The notes under the pieces: generated by a model | What the model was told of the DNA's origin: nothing | The model's database searches: none | Seen by the model: the letters and a program-made list of their open reading frames with translations, nothing else | Shown here: piece by piece, positions 18,963 to 24,739 of the stretch | Numbering within the stretch: the stretch's first letter is position 1 | How the letters are laid out: every line of letters starts with the position of its first letter | Program-made: the position numbers and the translations under genes | Source of the DNA: a virus | DNA: 45,125 nucleotides | Reading direction: 5' to 3' (one strand) | Virus record (IMG/VR): IMGVR_UViG_3300034198_006985 | Location: 1 to 45,125 of that record

Positions 18963-19175
18963 TTACCGGCCCCAATCCTCAAGGCGGGATACTCTTTCCG
19001 GTTTAGGTTTCTTTTTGGCGGGTTCTGGTCTTGGGACATAGCAAAGGGCCGCATGCTCCTTGCAATACGGCCCCTGCTTTTTTGCCTTGCCACAAAAAAA
19101 GAAATTCTGTGGGTCGCCGTCGTTAATGACAAAGCGACACGACCGGAATGTCAGTTCTAGGAACTTTACAGCCAG
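18963..19175 (-). CDS. Stand-alone GcrA C-terminal-like domain, non-canonical CTG start
   Basis: Reading the minus strand from CTG 19175-19173 gives about 70 residues with FRSCRFVINDGDPQNFFFCG and KKQGPYCKEHAALCY, followed by a Lys/Pro-rich tail ending LEDWGR. This matches the C-terminal part of GcrA (C-R-W-P-I-G-D-P ... F-x-F-C-G ... G-x-P-Y-C-x-x-H), including its Cys/His pattern. The N-terminal GcrA helix-turn-helix is absent. In Caulobacter the C-terminal region contacts sigma-70. There is no ATG, GTG or TTG in the frame, but AAGGAGG ends five bases before the CTG. The frame is continuous with the upstream gene except for its TAA, so readthrough is the alternative. Confidence 0.65.
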   Translation of the reverse strand: MAVKFLELTFRSCRFVINDGDPQNFFFCGKAKKQGPYCKEHAALCYVPRPEPAKKKPKPERVSRLEDWGR

Positions 19176-19180
19176 TCGTG

Positions 19181-19187
19181 CCTCCTT
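19181..19187 (-). promoter_or_regulatory. Ribosome binding site supporting the CTG start
   Basis: The minus strand reads AAGGAGG directly after the TAA at 19190-19188. It is followed by five bases (CACGA) and then CTG. A near-perfect Shine-Dalgarno at normal spacing is the main evidence that the GcrA-like frame is initiated separately rather than by readthrough. Confidence 0.6.
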
Positions 19188-19571
19188 TTACGACGCAGAT
19201 GTGTCGTCAGGATTATCTTTTTTCTTCAAAAAAGAAAGCCCCGCTGGAGATTGTTCATTAGCCAATTGGATTTGGGCCTTCATCTCCACAGCAATATCGC
19301 TGAGGTTCTGGGTCTTTGCCATCTGGCCGGCATAAGCCGCAACGGCCGCAATGTTGGAATAAGTCGCATCCGCAGCCGGCGCTTCAGGCATACGAGCCAG
19401 TCGATCGGCAAGGGCTACGATGGCTACGTCGTAAGGCGATACATCCCGATTGAGAAGGATGGATGAGATGATCGCGCTGCGGCGGTAAATTTCATCTTCT
19501 TGGGCGGAGCGGCCCCCGAGCAAGTTTACCGTTTTGGATGCTTGGCTCAGAATTTCCGTATACGTCGTCAT
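19188..19571 (-). CDS. Hypothetical helical protein in the recombination operon
   Basis: The 127-residue protein is mainly helical (YTEILSQASKTVNLLGG, RRSAIISSILLNRDVSPYDV, AIVALADRLARM) with a charged C-terminus ending DNPDDTSAS. No family is recognised and there is no membrane segment. GGAGA precedes ATG at good distance. Its first 80 bases overlap the end of the gene before it, and the GcrA-like frame follows directly after its stop, in the same frame. Confidence 0.6.
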   Translation of the reverse strand: MTTYTEILSQASKTVNLLGGRSAQEDEIYRRSAIISSILLNRDVSPYDVAIVALADRLARMPEAPAADATYSNIAAVAAYAGQMAKTQNLSDIAVEMKAQIQLANEQSPAGLSFLKKKDNPDDTSAS

Positions 19572-19824
19572 TTATATCTCCATGTTCTCTATAAGTTTGA
19601 ATTTTCCCTATGTGGGAACTGTTTAACACTATGTCTTCTCTGTCTACCCAAACCCAGATGCCTGAGTCATTTTGCCGTCGATAGAGAAGGCGACCGACAA
19701 CAAATTCCTGTTCATTTAGAATATTGCAAAACTCATCAATGCTGCTTGATTCATGCTCAATCGTGATCTGATGTACAGAATTTCCGTTAGCTGACGGCAT
19801 GTTCATCGTAATGAGAAACTTCAT
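19492..19824 (-). CDS. Hypothetical small beta-rich protein
   Basis: From ATG 19824 the protein has 110 residues starting MKFLITMNMPSANGNSVHQI. It has a beta-rich N-terminal part with FVVGRLLYRRQNDSGIWVWV and a polar C-terminus. AGGAGGG sits four bases before this ATG, which also overlaps the stop of the HNH gene (ATGA); both facts favour it over the ATG 42 bases upstream. The last 80 bases overlap the next gene in another frame. Function unknown. Confidence 0.58.
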   Translation of the reverse strand: MKFLITMNMPSANGNSVHQITIEHESSSIDEFCNILNEQEFVVGRLLYRRQNDSGIWVWVDREDIVLNSSHIGKIQTYREHGDINDDVYGNSEPSIQNGKLARGPLRPRR

Positions 19825-20168
19825 TTTTCCCTCCTGACTACTGAGCCATCCATTTTTTTCTTCCACATAGAATTTTTCCCGCCGGGTAATGGGTTTCTCG
19901 TTTTCTTAGCGCCAATGTGCCGTTGGTGGATACGTTTGACTTTAGCGATCAGCGGAGCATCAACACGAGCAGTATGGTCCCTATGGCACTTACGGTGAGC
20001 CACGAGCCAATTACTATCGTCGTCTCGTCCTCCGGCTTCCAAGGGTATTTCATGTGAAACATCCCAATCCTGACCTGCAACAACCTTGAGGCTGCACATA
20101 TGACATATACCATTGTGACGGGCAAAGATGTCTGCCCTCATTTTGGCTGTAATTCTGACTCGTTTCAT
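19821..20168 (-). CDS. HNH endonuclease
   Basis: The 115-residue protein has the HNH layout: a basic N-terminus (MKRVRITAKMRADIFARHNG), CHMCS (first Cys pair), DVSHEIPLEAGGRDDDSN and the final HRKCHRDHT. The His of DVSH, the Asn of DDSN and the His of the KCHRDH segment form the metal-dependent nuclease core. HNH enzymes nick or cut DNA. In phages they act in packaging, recombination or as free-standing homing endonucleases. Its place within the ERF/YqaJ operon suggests recombination or repair, but homing cannot be excluded. It overlaps both neighbours by four bases. Confidence 0.82.
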   Translation of the reverse strand: MKRVRITAKMRADIFARHNGICHMCSLKVVAGQDWDVSHEIPLEAGGRDDDSNWLVAHRKCHRDHTARVDAPLIAKVKRIHQRHIGAKKTRNPLPGGKNSMWKKKMDGSVVRREK

Positions 20169-20446
20169 TGGATTGATTTAGTGTTCCAGTAACCAATGCC
20201 GTTTGCATCCGCATATTCAATGTTATTGACCAATTGATTTTTAACCATCTCGGCAACTTCAAGAGCGGGTGCTTTTTCATTGGAACAAGTCAAAAGTATT
20301 TCTGTCATTGCCATTGCTAGCGTCGTGATAGCGGGGATGGGAAGTAATGGACCGAGAGACAACAGGACAGCCTGTTTCCGTGCTATGATTTCATCAAAAT
20401 CCTCATGCTCTTCAGGGTTCAGTTTATTCTCTTGTTCTTCAGCCAT
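20165..20446 (-). CDS. Hypothetical protein in the recombination operon
   Basis: The 93-residue protein has an acidic N-terminus (AEEQENKLNPEEHEDFDEII), a hydrophobic middle (VLLSLGPLLPIPAITTLAMA) and a polar C-terminus. The middle could be a weak membrane segment or a buried helix. GAGGG lies just before ATG, and its stop overlaps the HNH start. No family is recognised. Confidence 0.55.
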   Translation of the reverse strand: MAEEQENKLNPEEHEDFDEIIARKQAVLLSLGPLLPIPAITTLAMAMTEILLTCSNEKAPALEVAEMVKNQLVNNIEYADANGIGYWNTKSIQ

Positions 20447-20452
20447 TTTCCC

Positions 20453-20773
20453 TCACAATTTCATTTCAGCGCGTTTGGTCGCCTCATGGCTCTGCCACTC
20501 AGAGAACCTCATGCGGATATATTCAAGCTGAACTTTAAGCCGTGCAGCCTTTTCACGGGCTTCTACCATTTCTTTGATGTAGGCATGCCAATCCTCAGAA
20601 GCCTTGATTATCATCTCAGCTTTGCTGACTGGCATATCCCCCAAACTAGCCATCCTTTTGGCAAGGACGGCACTCTTGGTTTCTTCCAGTATGTTTGCCG
20701 CAGAATCGGCATCAACCCACTTCTTGGCTATGATGCGGAATTGCTCTGATAGGGGCAGGTTTTGGTCGATCAA
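20453..20773 (-). CDS. Hypothetical coiled-coil protein in the recombination operon
   Basis: The 106-residue protein is strongly helical, with a charged coiled-coil C-terminus (EMVEAREKAARLKVQLEYIR, then FSEWQSHEATKRAEMKL). The start appears to be TTG 20773, overlapping the TGA of the SSB-like gene (TTGA). It lacks a clear ribosome site and would depend on coupling; an internal ATG near residue 41 is a less likely alternative. The fixed position after an SSB-like gene suggests a DNA-transaction role, which is inference. Confidence 0.55.
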   Translation of the reverse strand: MIDQNLPLSEQFRIIAKKWVDADSAANILEETKSAVLAKRMASLGDMPVSKAEMIIKASEDWHAYIKEMVEAREKAARLKVQLEYIRMRFSEWQSHEATKRAEMKL

Positions 20774-21018
20774 AACGGTATATCCGCGTCTTCAGTTGGT
20801 TCTGGTTGAACTTTGCTTGGCGCATCATTCCTTGATTCCTTTGGACGAACGGAAAGAGAAATCCATTTCTCGCCGTCATCTTTTGTCTTGGTCCAACCAT
20901 TGATCCAAAATTCTTGACCGCTGACCATAATTGATCCCGATAGAGTCGGGTCTGTTTCAGACCGTTTACGGTTATTTTTGAACAAGCTGCCAGAATTATC
21001 ACGTTTCTCGTATGCCAT
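20770..21018 (-). CDS. Small SSB-like protein with an acidic DIPF tip
   Basis: From ATG 21018 the protein has 82 residues: AYEKRDNSGSLFKNNRKRSE, then SGSIMVSGQEFWINGWTK and EKWISLSVRPKE, a small beta-barrel-like domain seen in phages. A disordered linker follows and ends in DADIPF. The acidic tail finishing in I-P-F matches the C-terminal peptide of bacterial single-stranded DNA-binding proteins that recruits repair enzymes. With ERF and YqaJ genes alongside, a role in coating single-stranded DNA or recruiting host repair factors is likely. GAGG precedes the chosen ATG; an earlier ATG at 21033 overlaps the YqaJ gene. Confidence 0.68.
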   Translation of the reverse strand: MAYEKRDNSGSLFKNNRKRSETDPTLSGSIMVSGQEFWINGWTKTKDDGEKWISLSVRPKESRNDAPSKVQPEPTEDADIPF

Positions 21019-21019
21019 A

Positions 21020-21637
21020 TTACACCTCTGCATATTGGGTTTGAAGTTTTGATATTTTGATATTCAATTCATCAAGGAATTGGATAACCTCGTTTTCAAG
21101 CTGCGTCATCAGAACTTGGTCGGATACGACACGTATAATCTTCATCCTCATATGTTCAGGCAAACGAGGATCGTAAGACACGTAATCGCACCATTTCCGC
21201 TCTGTGCATGCCATTTGCCACATCATCTGGGTAACATATTTTTCCGGTATTCTACTCGTTAATAGGAAATCCAGATGTGTAGCTGTATTGGGGCATTTGA
21301 TCTCAACAAGACCATCGTCCCCTACAAGCCCATCAGGTGATGCGCCTGCATTATCAATAAGAGCATGGGGGACAAAACCCACCTCATTCACAAGGACCCC
21401 TTTTGCAGCTTCATAAGCCGCTCTTGCGTGAGGCTCCTGTTCTGTCCCCCATACCATTGCAGCATTCTGGTAGAACTCCCCTTTAGTTCCAGTCAGACGC
21501 TCACAAATCAATTCAGCCATGTAATTATCGCGGCTGGTTGAATAGCCAGATTTAGTTTTGGCTACCACATCTGCAACACGCGAGGCGGTAACTTTGCCAA
21601 GGCGAGCCGTAAACCATTCTTCTGTGCGTTGTTCCAT
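21020..21637 (-). CDS. YqaJ-family recombination exonuclease
   Basis: The 205-residue protein has the YqaJ/lambda-exonuclease motifs: EEWFTARLGKVTASRV (residues about 6-21), GTEQEPHARAAYE, GASPDGLVG and LVEIKCPN, where the Asp and the E-x-K form the PD-(D/E)XK metal site. WQMACTERKWCDYVSYD completes the core. These enzymes resect double-stranded ends 5'-3' to give single strands for an annealing protein, here the ERF gene two positions upstream in the operon. ATG 21637 overlaps the upstream TGA (TGATG) and is preferred over the in-frame GTG 21640. The length is normal for phage members. Confidence 0.88.
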   Translation of the reverse strand: MEQRTEEWFTARLGKVTASRVADVVAKTKSGYSTSRDNYMAELICERLTGTKGEFYQNAAMVWGTEQEPHARAAYEAAKGVLVNEVGFVPHALIDNAGASPDGLVGDDGLVEIKCPNTATHLDFLLTSRIPEKYVTQMMWQMACTERKWCDYVSYDPRLPEHMRMKIIRVVSDQVLMTQLENEVIQFLDELNIKISKLQTQYAEV

Positions 21638-21930
21638 CACAACTCAACCTTTGTCCATGCAACAATATCCCCACCGTTTCCGGTCATGTCCCAACTCAAT
21701 TCAGATGGTTTATCAATTTGGGTCATGCCGTCGCTCATTAGCACAGCAATGTTGTCTTTATAGTTTCTAAGCACTTTTGGAATTGTGTTGGTTATATGCG
21801 GTTGCCAATGCTGATCGCCTAAAGCCGATAGTCTGGCGTAATTGACCAACCAAAGAAACATGCTTCTCAACCGCTTTAATTCTCTCTCGCGTTTTTCTGA
21901 CTTTGATAAAGATTTCTTTTTTTTAGACAT
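21637..21930 (-). CDS. Hypothetical basic protein between ERF and YqaJ genes
   Basis: The 97-residue protein has a very basic N-terminus (MSKKKKSLSKSEKRERELKR), a helical LRSMFLWLVNYARLSAL segment and a polar C-terminus. The basic N-terminus would suit nucleic-acid contact. The start overlaps the ERF stop (TAATG) and the stop overlaps the YqaJ start, so it is tightly coupled to both. No family is recognised; a recombination accessory role is inferred from position. Confidence 0.6.
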   Translation of the reverse strand: MSKKKKSLSKSEKRERELKRLRSMFLWLVNYARLSALGDQHWQPHITNTIPKVLRNYKDNIAVLMSDGMTQIDKPSELSWDMTGNGGDIVAWTKVEL

Positions 21931-22529
21931 TACGCAGACTTCCCATCTTTCTCGGCCGCAATCTTTTTCAATTCACTCCGGTAATCTTCAGAAATTGAAT
22001 TACGCTCGTCAGGTGTCAGGGTTTTCCACCAATTGTTCAAACCGATTGTGCCCTGATTGGCCGCCTCATTGGCAGATGATTTCAATTTATTGCTGATTTC
22101 AGGTTGCGCCTTTTTTACTGGTTGCACGGCTACAGGTGTGCGGTCCACAGCGCCATTACCGTCATCATCGTCGGCGGCAATTCCAAGCATGGACATCAAT
22201 CCGTAACGACGGCCATAGGTGATTCCTGAACCAATCCCATGAGCATCCCATTTGTTTACGGGCATGCGGAGCGTCTCGGCAATGAACTCGCCTGATTTGT
22301 GGATGATCATTGTCTCGACCTCAACGGACCCATCCAAAGTGCGCGGCAATTGCACGATCGCCAGATCATTGACGGCAAGCGGTTCCTTGATTGCGGCACG
22401 GACGGCGGCGAGGTCTGCGTATCTTGATTTAAAGGCAGGGTTCAGCCCTGTCTTAGTAGCATCATCAATCTGCCCCTGAGCCTTGGCTAAAGCCGTTGCC
22501 AATTCAATAATGCTATCGCTCTGTCTCAT
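21930..22529 (-). CDS. erf: ERF-family single-strand annealing protein
   Basis: From ATG 22529 the protein has 199 residues. It contains FKSRYADLAAVRAAIKEPL (residues about 30-48) and HGIGSGITYGRRYGLMSMLG followed by IAADDDDGN (about 100-128), the defining motifs of the ERF superfamily (P22 Erf). The C-terminal third is linker-like then helical (LTPDERNSISEDYRSELKK). ERF proteins anneal complementary single strands during phage recombination and genome circularisation. GGAGA precedes this ATG; the frame extends further upstream without support. It is the first gene of the minus-strand operon, just downstream of the divergent control region. Confidence 0.88.
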   Translation of the reverse strand: MRQSDSIIELATALAKAQGQIDDATKTGLNPAFKSRYADLAAVRAAIKEPLAVNDLAIVQLPRTLDGSVEVETMIIHKSGEFIAETLRMPVNKWDAHGIGSGITYGRRYGLMSMLGIAADDDDGNGAVDRTPVAVQPVKKAQPEISNKLKSSANEAANQGTIGLNNWWKTLTPDERNSISEDYRSELKKIAAEKDGKSA

Positions 22530-22561
22530 GTGTATCTCCAATATCAATTTGTGGTGTGATT

Positions 22562-22591
22562 ACCCTAGAGCCTGTTGTTTAGCTTTGTCAA
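22562..22591 (-). promoter_or_regulatory. Candidate promoter for the recombination operon
   Basis: The minus strand has TTGACA (22591-22586), an 18-base spacer and a weak -10 TAGGGT (22567-22562), 33 bases before the ERF start. The -35 is perfect and lies in the left arm of the inverted repeat at 22584-22607, shared back-to-back with the opposing promoter. Confidence 0.5.
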
Positions 22592-22607
22592 TACCAGACT
22601 TGACAAA
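22584..22607. promoter_or_regulatory. Inverted repeat joining two divergent -35 boxes, candidate operator
   Basis: TTTGTCAA (22584-22591) and TTGACAAA (22600-22607) are perfect inverted repeats separated by eight bases. Each arm contains a consensus -35 element pointing outward. A dimeric regulator bound here would control both the recombination operon and the early genes. The 64-residue Cro-like product encoded just to the right is the obvious candidate, by position only. Confidence 0.6.
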
Positions 22608-22626
22608 AATATCCACAGGGTACAAA
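22600..22626 (+). promoter_or_regulatory. Candidate early promoter with operator-like or DnaA-box-like element
   Basis: TTGACA (22600-22605) is followed after 15 bases by TACAAA (22621-22626). Between them TATCCACAGGGTA (22610-22622) resembles the TGCCCACAGGGCA operator at 28899-28911 (10 of 13 bases). The same bases include ATATCCACA, one mismatch from a DnaA box, so the site is ambiguous. Spacer and -10 are not ideal. Confidence 0.45.
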
Positions 22627-22633
22627 AGAAGGC

Positions 22634-22828
22634 ATGAAACAAAGAAATCCTATTTTAATTGAAGTGTTTGCCTCTTTTGGGTCAGCCACAAAATTAGCTG
22701 CCCATTTAGGGATTTCCCGATCGGCGGTGGGTCAGTGGCAGATTGTACCATTGAGGTATCTGCGCGAGATCAGCCGAGTGACAAATATCCCCAAAGCCAA
22801 ATTGAGGCCGGACCTATATGACGAGTAA
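22634..22828 (+). CDS. Cro/YdaS-like helix-turn-helix regulator
   Basis: The 64-residue protein reads as a single helix-turn-helix: VFASFGSATKLAAHLGISRS and AVGQWQIVPLRYLREISRVT, ending in AKLRPDLYDE. The pattern (LAxxLGISxxAVxQW...VP...I...T......LRPDLY) is that of phage Cro/YdaS-type regulators. It is the first rightward gene beside a divergent promoter pair carrying inverted repeats, the classical place for Cro. It probably represses early promoters. No CI-type repressor is present in the window. Confidence 0.78.
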   Translation: MKQRNPILIEVFASFGSATKLAAHLGISRSAVGQWQIVPLRYLREISRVTNIPKAKLRPDLYDE

Positions 22829-23159
22829 GCGCATACCCAAAATCACTAATAAGCTGATCCTCAAATTCTGGCGTTCCAGAATGAATACTGCCGATATAGC
22901 TAAAAGGCTTGGCATGACCGAGGCTGAAATTGTGCAAATTTTGGAAAAGGCAAAAAATGAAGAACGTAATAAAAATAGAATTAGAGAGGCCACCGTCCGT
23001 CAATCGACTTTGGAGAGCGTCCAAGGGTGGGCAGGTGTATCGGTCGCCAGAGTACGCTTCTTGGAAGAAAAAAGCGGCTTGGGAGATAGCCGCCCAGGCA
23101 AAAAGCAAAAAGATAAAGGGGCCCTTCAAATTGGAAATGAGAGTTCAACGTCCCGATAA
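22818..23159 (+). CDS. Small helix-turn-helix protein overlapping RusA
   Basis: The frame gives 113 residues. The first 45 look genuine: KRIPKITNKLILKFWRSRMN, then TADIAKRLGMTEAEIVQILE, a helix-turn-helix. From about residue 47 the frame overlaps the RusA gene and reads as basic, low-information sequence (SGLGDSRPGKKQKDKG). The gene may be real with a long out-of-frame overlap, or a shorter ancestor that lost its stop codon. The start overlaps the Cro-like gene's end by 11 bases. It probably binds DNA; the target is unknown. Confidence 0.5.
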   Translation: MTSKRIPKITNKLILKFWRSRMNTADIAKRLGMTEAEIVQILEKAKNEERNKNRIREATVRQSTLESVQGWAGVSVARVRFLEEKSGLGDSRPGKKQKDKGALQIGNESSTSR

Positions 23160-23337
23160 CAGAAAGCGGGATTTAGATAATTTATTTAAGGCTGTCCTTG
23201 ATGCGCTACAGGCGGCTGGCACGATTGAGAATGATTCTGATTGTCATTGGATCGTGGCAGGGTGGGAAGGCGAGGGTAATCTTTGCACCGTAGAATTATC
23301 AAAAATAGGAAAATACAAAGATGACGACAATGACTAA
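22957..23337 (+). CDS. rusA: RusA-family Holliday junction resolvase
   Basis: From ATG 22957 the protein has 126 residues: IELERPPSVNRLWRASKGG, VYRSPEYASWKKKAAWEI, and RPDNRKRDLDNLFKAVLDAL with TIENDSDCHW. The D-x-D-N core and following Asp residues are the acidic metal-binding site of RusA resolvases. The enzyme cuts four-way junctions produced by recombination or replication, matching the ERF/YqaJ system transcribed the other way. The frame extends upstream to 22930, but ATG 22957, preceded by GGAAAAGG, matches the family start better. Confidence 0.86.
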   Translation: MKNVIKIELERPPSVNRLWRASKGGQVYRSPEYASWKKKAAWEIAAQAKSKKIKGPFKLEMRVQRPDNRKRDLDNLFKAVLDALQAAGTIENDSDCHWIVAGWEGEGNLCTVELSKIGKYKDDDND

Positions 23338-23563
23338 GATTCCATTGAATCAGCAAATAAGCGCAATGGAACTAGAGATTGTTAATACACGAGGGCATTT
23401 AGAAAATATCCGCAAGCTAGCAAGCCAGAAAAAATACGACCACACAATGGTGCAATTAGTCGAGGAGCATTTACCGCGCCTTGAGGCAGTATTGAAATCT
23501 TTGGAATTTTTGGAAAAAAATCAGGAGAAAATTAAGGAATTATTTGCAAATAAATCTAAGTGA
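23321..23563 (+). CDS. Small coiled-coil protein, function unknown
   Basis: The 80-residue protein is almost wholly helical and charged (NTRGHLENIRKLASQKK, HLPRLEAVLKSLEFLEKNQE). It overlaps the RusA end by 17 bases in another frame, so translation is probably coupled. ATG 23321 follows AGGA at about ten bases; ATG 23330 is an alternative. No family is recognised. Confidence 0.55.
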   Translation: MTTMTKIPLNQQISAMELEIVNTRGHLENIRKLASQKKYDHTMVQLVEEHLPRLEAVLKSLEFLEKNQEKIKELFANKSK

Positions 23564-23610
23564 TTGATTTTATTACATAATATTTTTTTATATTTTTTTC
23601 ATTTTCCCTC

Positions 23611-23638
23611 TTTACATGCCCCGTGGGCATGATATGTT
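23611..23638 (+). promoter_or_regulatory. Early promoter with a TGCCC-N3-GGGCA operator in its spacer
   Basis: TTTACA (23611-23616), a 16-base spacer and TATGTT (23633-23638) form a good sigma-70 promoter 38 bases before the next start. The spacer contains the perfect palindrome CATGCCCCGTGGGCATG (23615-23631). Almost the same palindrome sits in the same place within the promoter at 28890-28917, so this is very likely a phage operator. The 45 bases upstream are very AT-rich. Confidence 0.7.
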
Positions 23639-23675
23639 GCTTATACCAAATAGCAAATAGCAAATGGAGATAAAC

Positions 23676-23945
23676 ATGAACCTCGCAGATCGTTACTTTG
23701 AAGTTAAGCAACAGATTGAAGCTCTTGAGCGCGTCCTCAACGACGTAAAGTCTCAGATCAAAGCTGAAGGCCGTGAATCAATTGAGGGCGACAATGCCAT
23801 CATCATGCTCACCCTCTCAGAGCGTTCTTCATTGGATACCAAATTGGTCAAGGCTCTTTTGACCGACGAGCAGATTGACGCTTGCACCCGCACGACGCTC
23901 GTAGAAACGATCCGCGTCAAAGCAAAAACAGAAGCCTTGGTGTGA
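23676..23945 (+). CDS. Small early protein, function unknown
   Basis: The 89-residue protein starts MNLADRYFEVKQQIEALERV and continues as a helical N-terminal half, then beta-like AIIMLTLSERSSLDTKLVKA and LLTDEQIDACTRTTLVETIR. I recall similar short early phage proteins but no assigned function. GGAGATAAAC precedes ATG 23676, which is preferred over the in-frame ATG at 23664. It is the first gene after the operator-bearing promoter, so it is probably expressed early and controlled with it. Confidence 0.65.
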   Translation: MNLADRYFEVKQQIEALERVLNDVKSQIKAEGRESIEGDNAIIMLTLSERSSLDTKLVKALLTDEQIDACTRTTLVETIRVKAKTEALV

Positions 23946-23955
23946 GGAGGGAAAT

Positions 23956-24249
23956 ATGTATTACCTACTTGATATTTCAGAGAAAAACTTTGGTCGTATC
24001 GTTGCAAAGTCGGAGGCTTTGATGACGGTCAACTTCCACCGGAACTTCATGGTCAAAACGCTTCAAGCCGACGAACATGATTTGATGATTGTGGATGTTG
24101 GGTATGATGCAATGTTTGCAAGTTTCGGCGTACAGCCTTGGGTCGCCTCATGGGATGGACCAGAAGATACTGATCCTTGGTCGGCGGGTGATACTGAGGA
24201 AGAGGCTTTGGACAATTTTATTTACATAATGGAGCGTAACCATGTCTGA
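23956..24249 (+). CDS. Small acidic early protein, function unknown
   Basis: The 97-residue acidic protein has an N-terminal MYYLLDISEKNFGRIVAKSE, a central ADEHDLMIVDVGYDAMFASF and an Asp/Glu-rich C-terminal half (GPEDTDPWSAGDTEEEALDN). The acidity would suit a DNA-mimic or inhibitor role, but that is only a possibility. GAGGAGGG precedes ATG at ideal spacing. Its stop overlaps the next gene by eight bases. No family is recognised. Confidence 0.62.
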   Translation: MYYLLDISEKNFGRIVAKSEALMTVNFHRNFMVKTLQADEHDLMIVDVGYDAMFASFGVQPWVASWDGPEDTDPWSAGDTEEEALDNFIYIMERNHV

Positions 24250-24529
24250 TTTACCAAAAGAAATTGCCGATATGTGCGGTGTGGTCACCCAACCAGAAAA
24301 ACCTCGCATGAAAGATCAATTGGAAAATGACCTGAATTTGAAGGTTGAGCAGGACAAAGACGGTATTTTCCGCGTGTCTTACCGAGATGAAAATGTGGGT
24401 TGGATTGAGCCCATGCCAAAGAATGCCTATCACCCTGAAAAATATAGGGCTTTAAGCGTTCATGGTCGCCTCGGTTATTTCTGGACGTTAGACATGGCGA
24501 CAACCTTCCTGATGGAGAATTATTACTAA
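24242..24529 (+). CDS. Small early protein, function unknown
   Basis: The 95-residue protein contains DNLNLKVEQDKDGIFRVSY-like mixed sequence (as read: NDLNLKVEQDKDGIFRVSYR) and a C-terminal GRLGYFWTLDMATTFLMENY. No motif identifies it. The start overlaps the previous gene by eight bases and the stop overlaps the next start (TAATG), placing it firmly within the early operon. Confidence 0.6.
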   Translation: MSDLPKEIADMCGVVTQPEKPRMKDQLENDLNLKVEQDKDGIFRVSYRDENVGWIEPMPKNAYHPEKYRALSVHGRLGYFWTLDMATTFLMENYY

Positions 24530-24738
24530 TGTATTTGGGAAAAGACGAAGGCCGAAAGCTGATGGGTGAACTGCTCACAAAGTATGTGACCCTGAATGTT
24601 GGCAAGACCTACAAACAGGTTGCTGAGGAACTCGGTGTCCATGAGCGCACGATCTACAAATGGTTGTCTGGCGAGGCTCGGATACCCTACGGCATGGCTA
24701 AACTGTTAGAATTGTTGGTCATTCAGAAAAGCGTTTAA
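24529..24738 (+). CDS. Small helix-turn-helix DNA-binding protein
   Basis: The 69-residue protein has a clear helix-turn-helix: GKTYKQVAEELGVHERTIYK followed by WLSGEARIPYGMAKLLELL (residues about 25-63). This is the layout of small phage regulators of the Cro/XRE type. It lies just upstream of the cytosine methyltransferase gene and could regulate it, as control proteins of restriction-modification loci do, or take part in the early/late switch. The ATG overlaps the previous stop. Confidence 0.68.
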   Translation: MYLGKDEGRKLMGELLTKYVTLNVGKTYKQVAEELGVHERTIYKWLSGEARIPYGMAKLLELLVIQKSV

Positions 24739-24739
24739 C

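Noticed and set aside
18953-18968. Convergent gene ends checked for a bidirectional terminator
   Set aside because: Only four bases separate the two stops and I found no stem-loop with a T tract there.
18830-19132. Minus-strand 100-residue frame over the tail fibre end and the GcrA-like gene
   Set aside because: It overlaps the end of a convincing plus-strand fibre gene and reads as basic low-information sequence, while another minus frame in the same place carries the GcrA signature.
19060-19335. Plus-strand frame opposite the GcrA-like gene
   Set aside because: It is antisense to two better-supported minus-strand genes and has no ribosome site.
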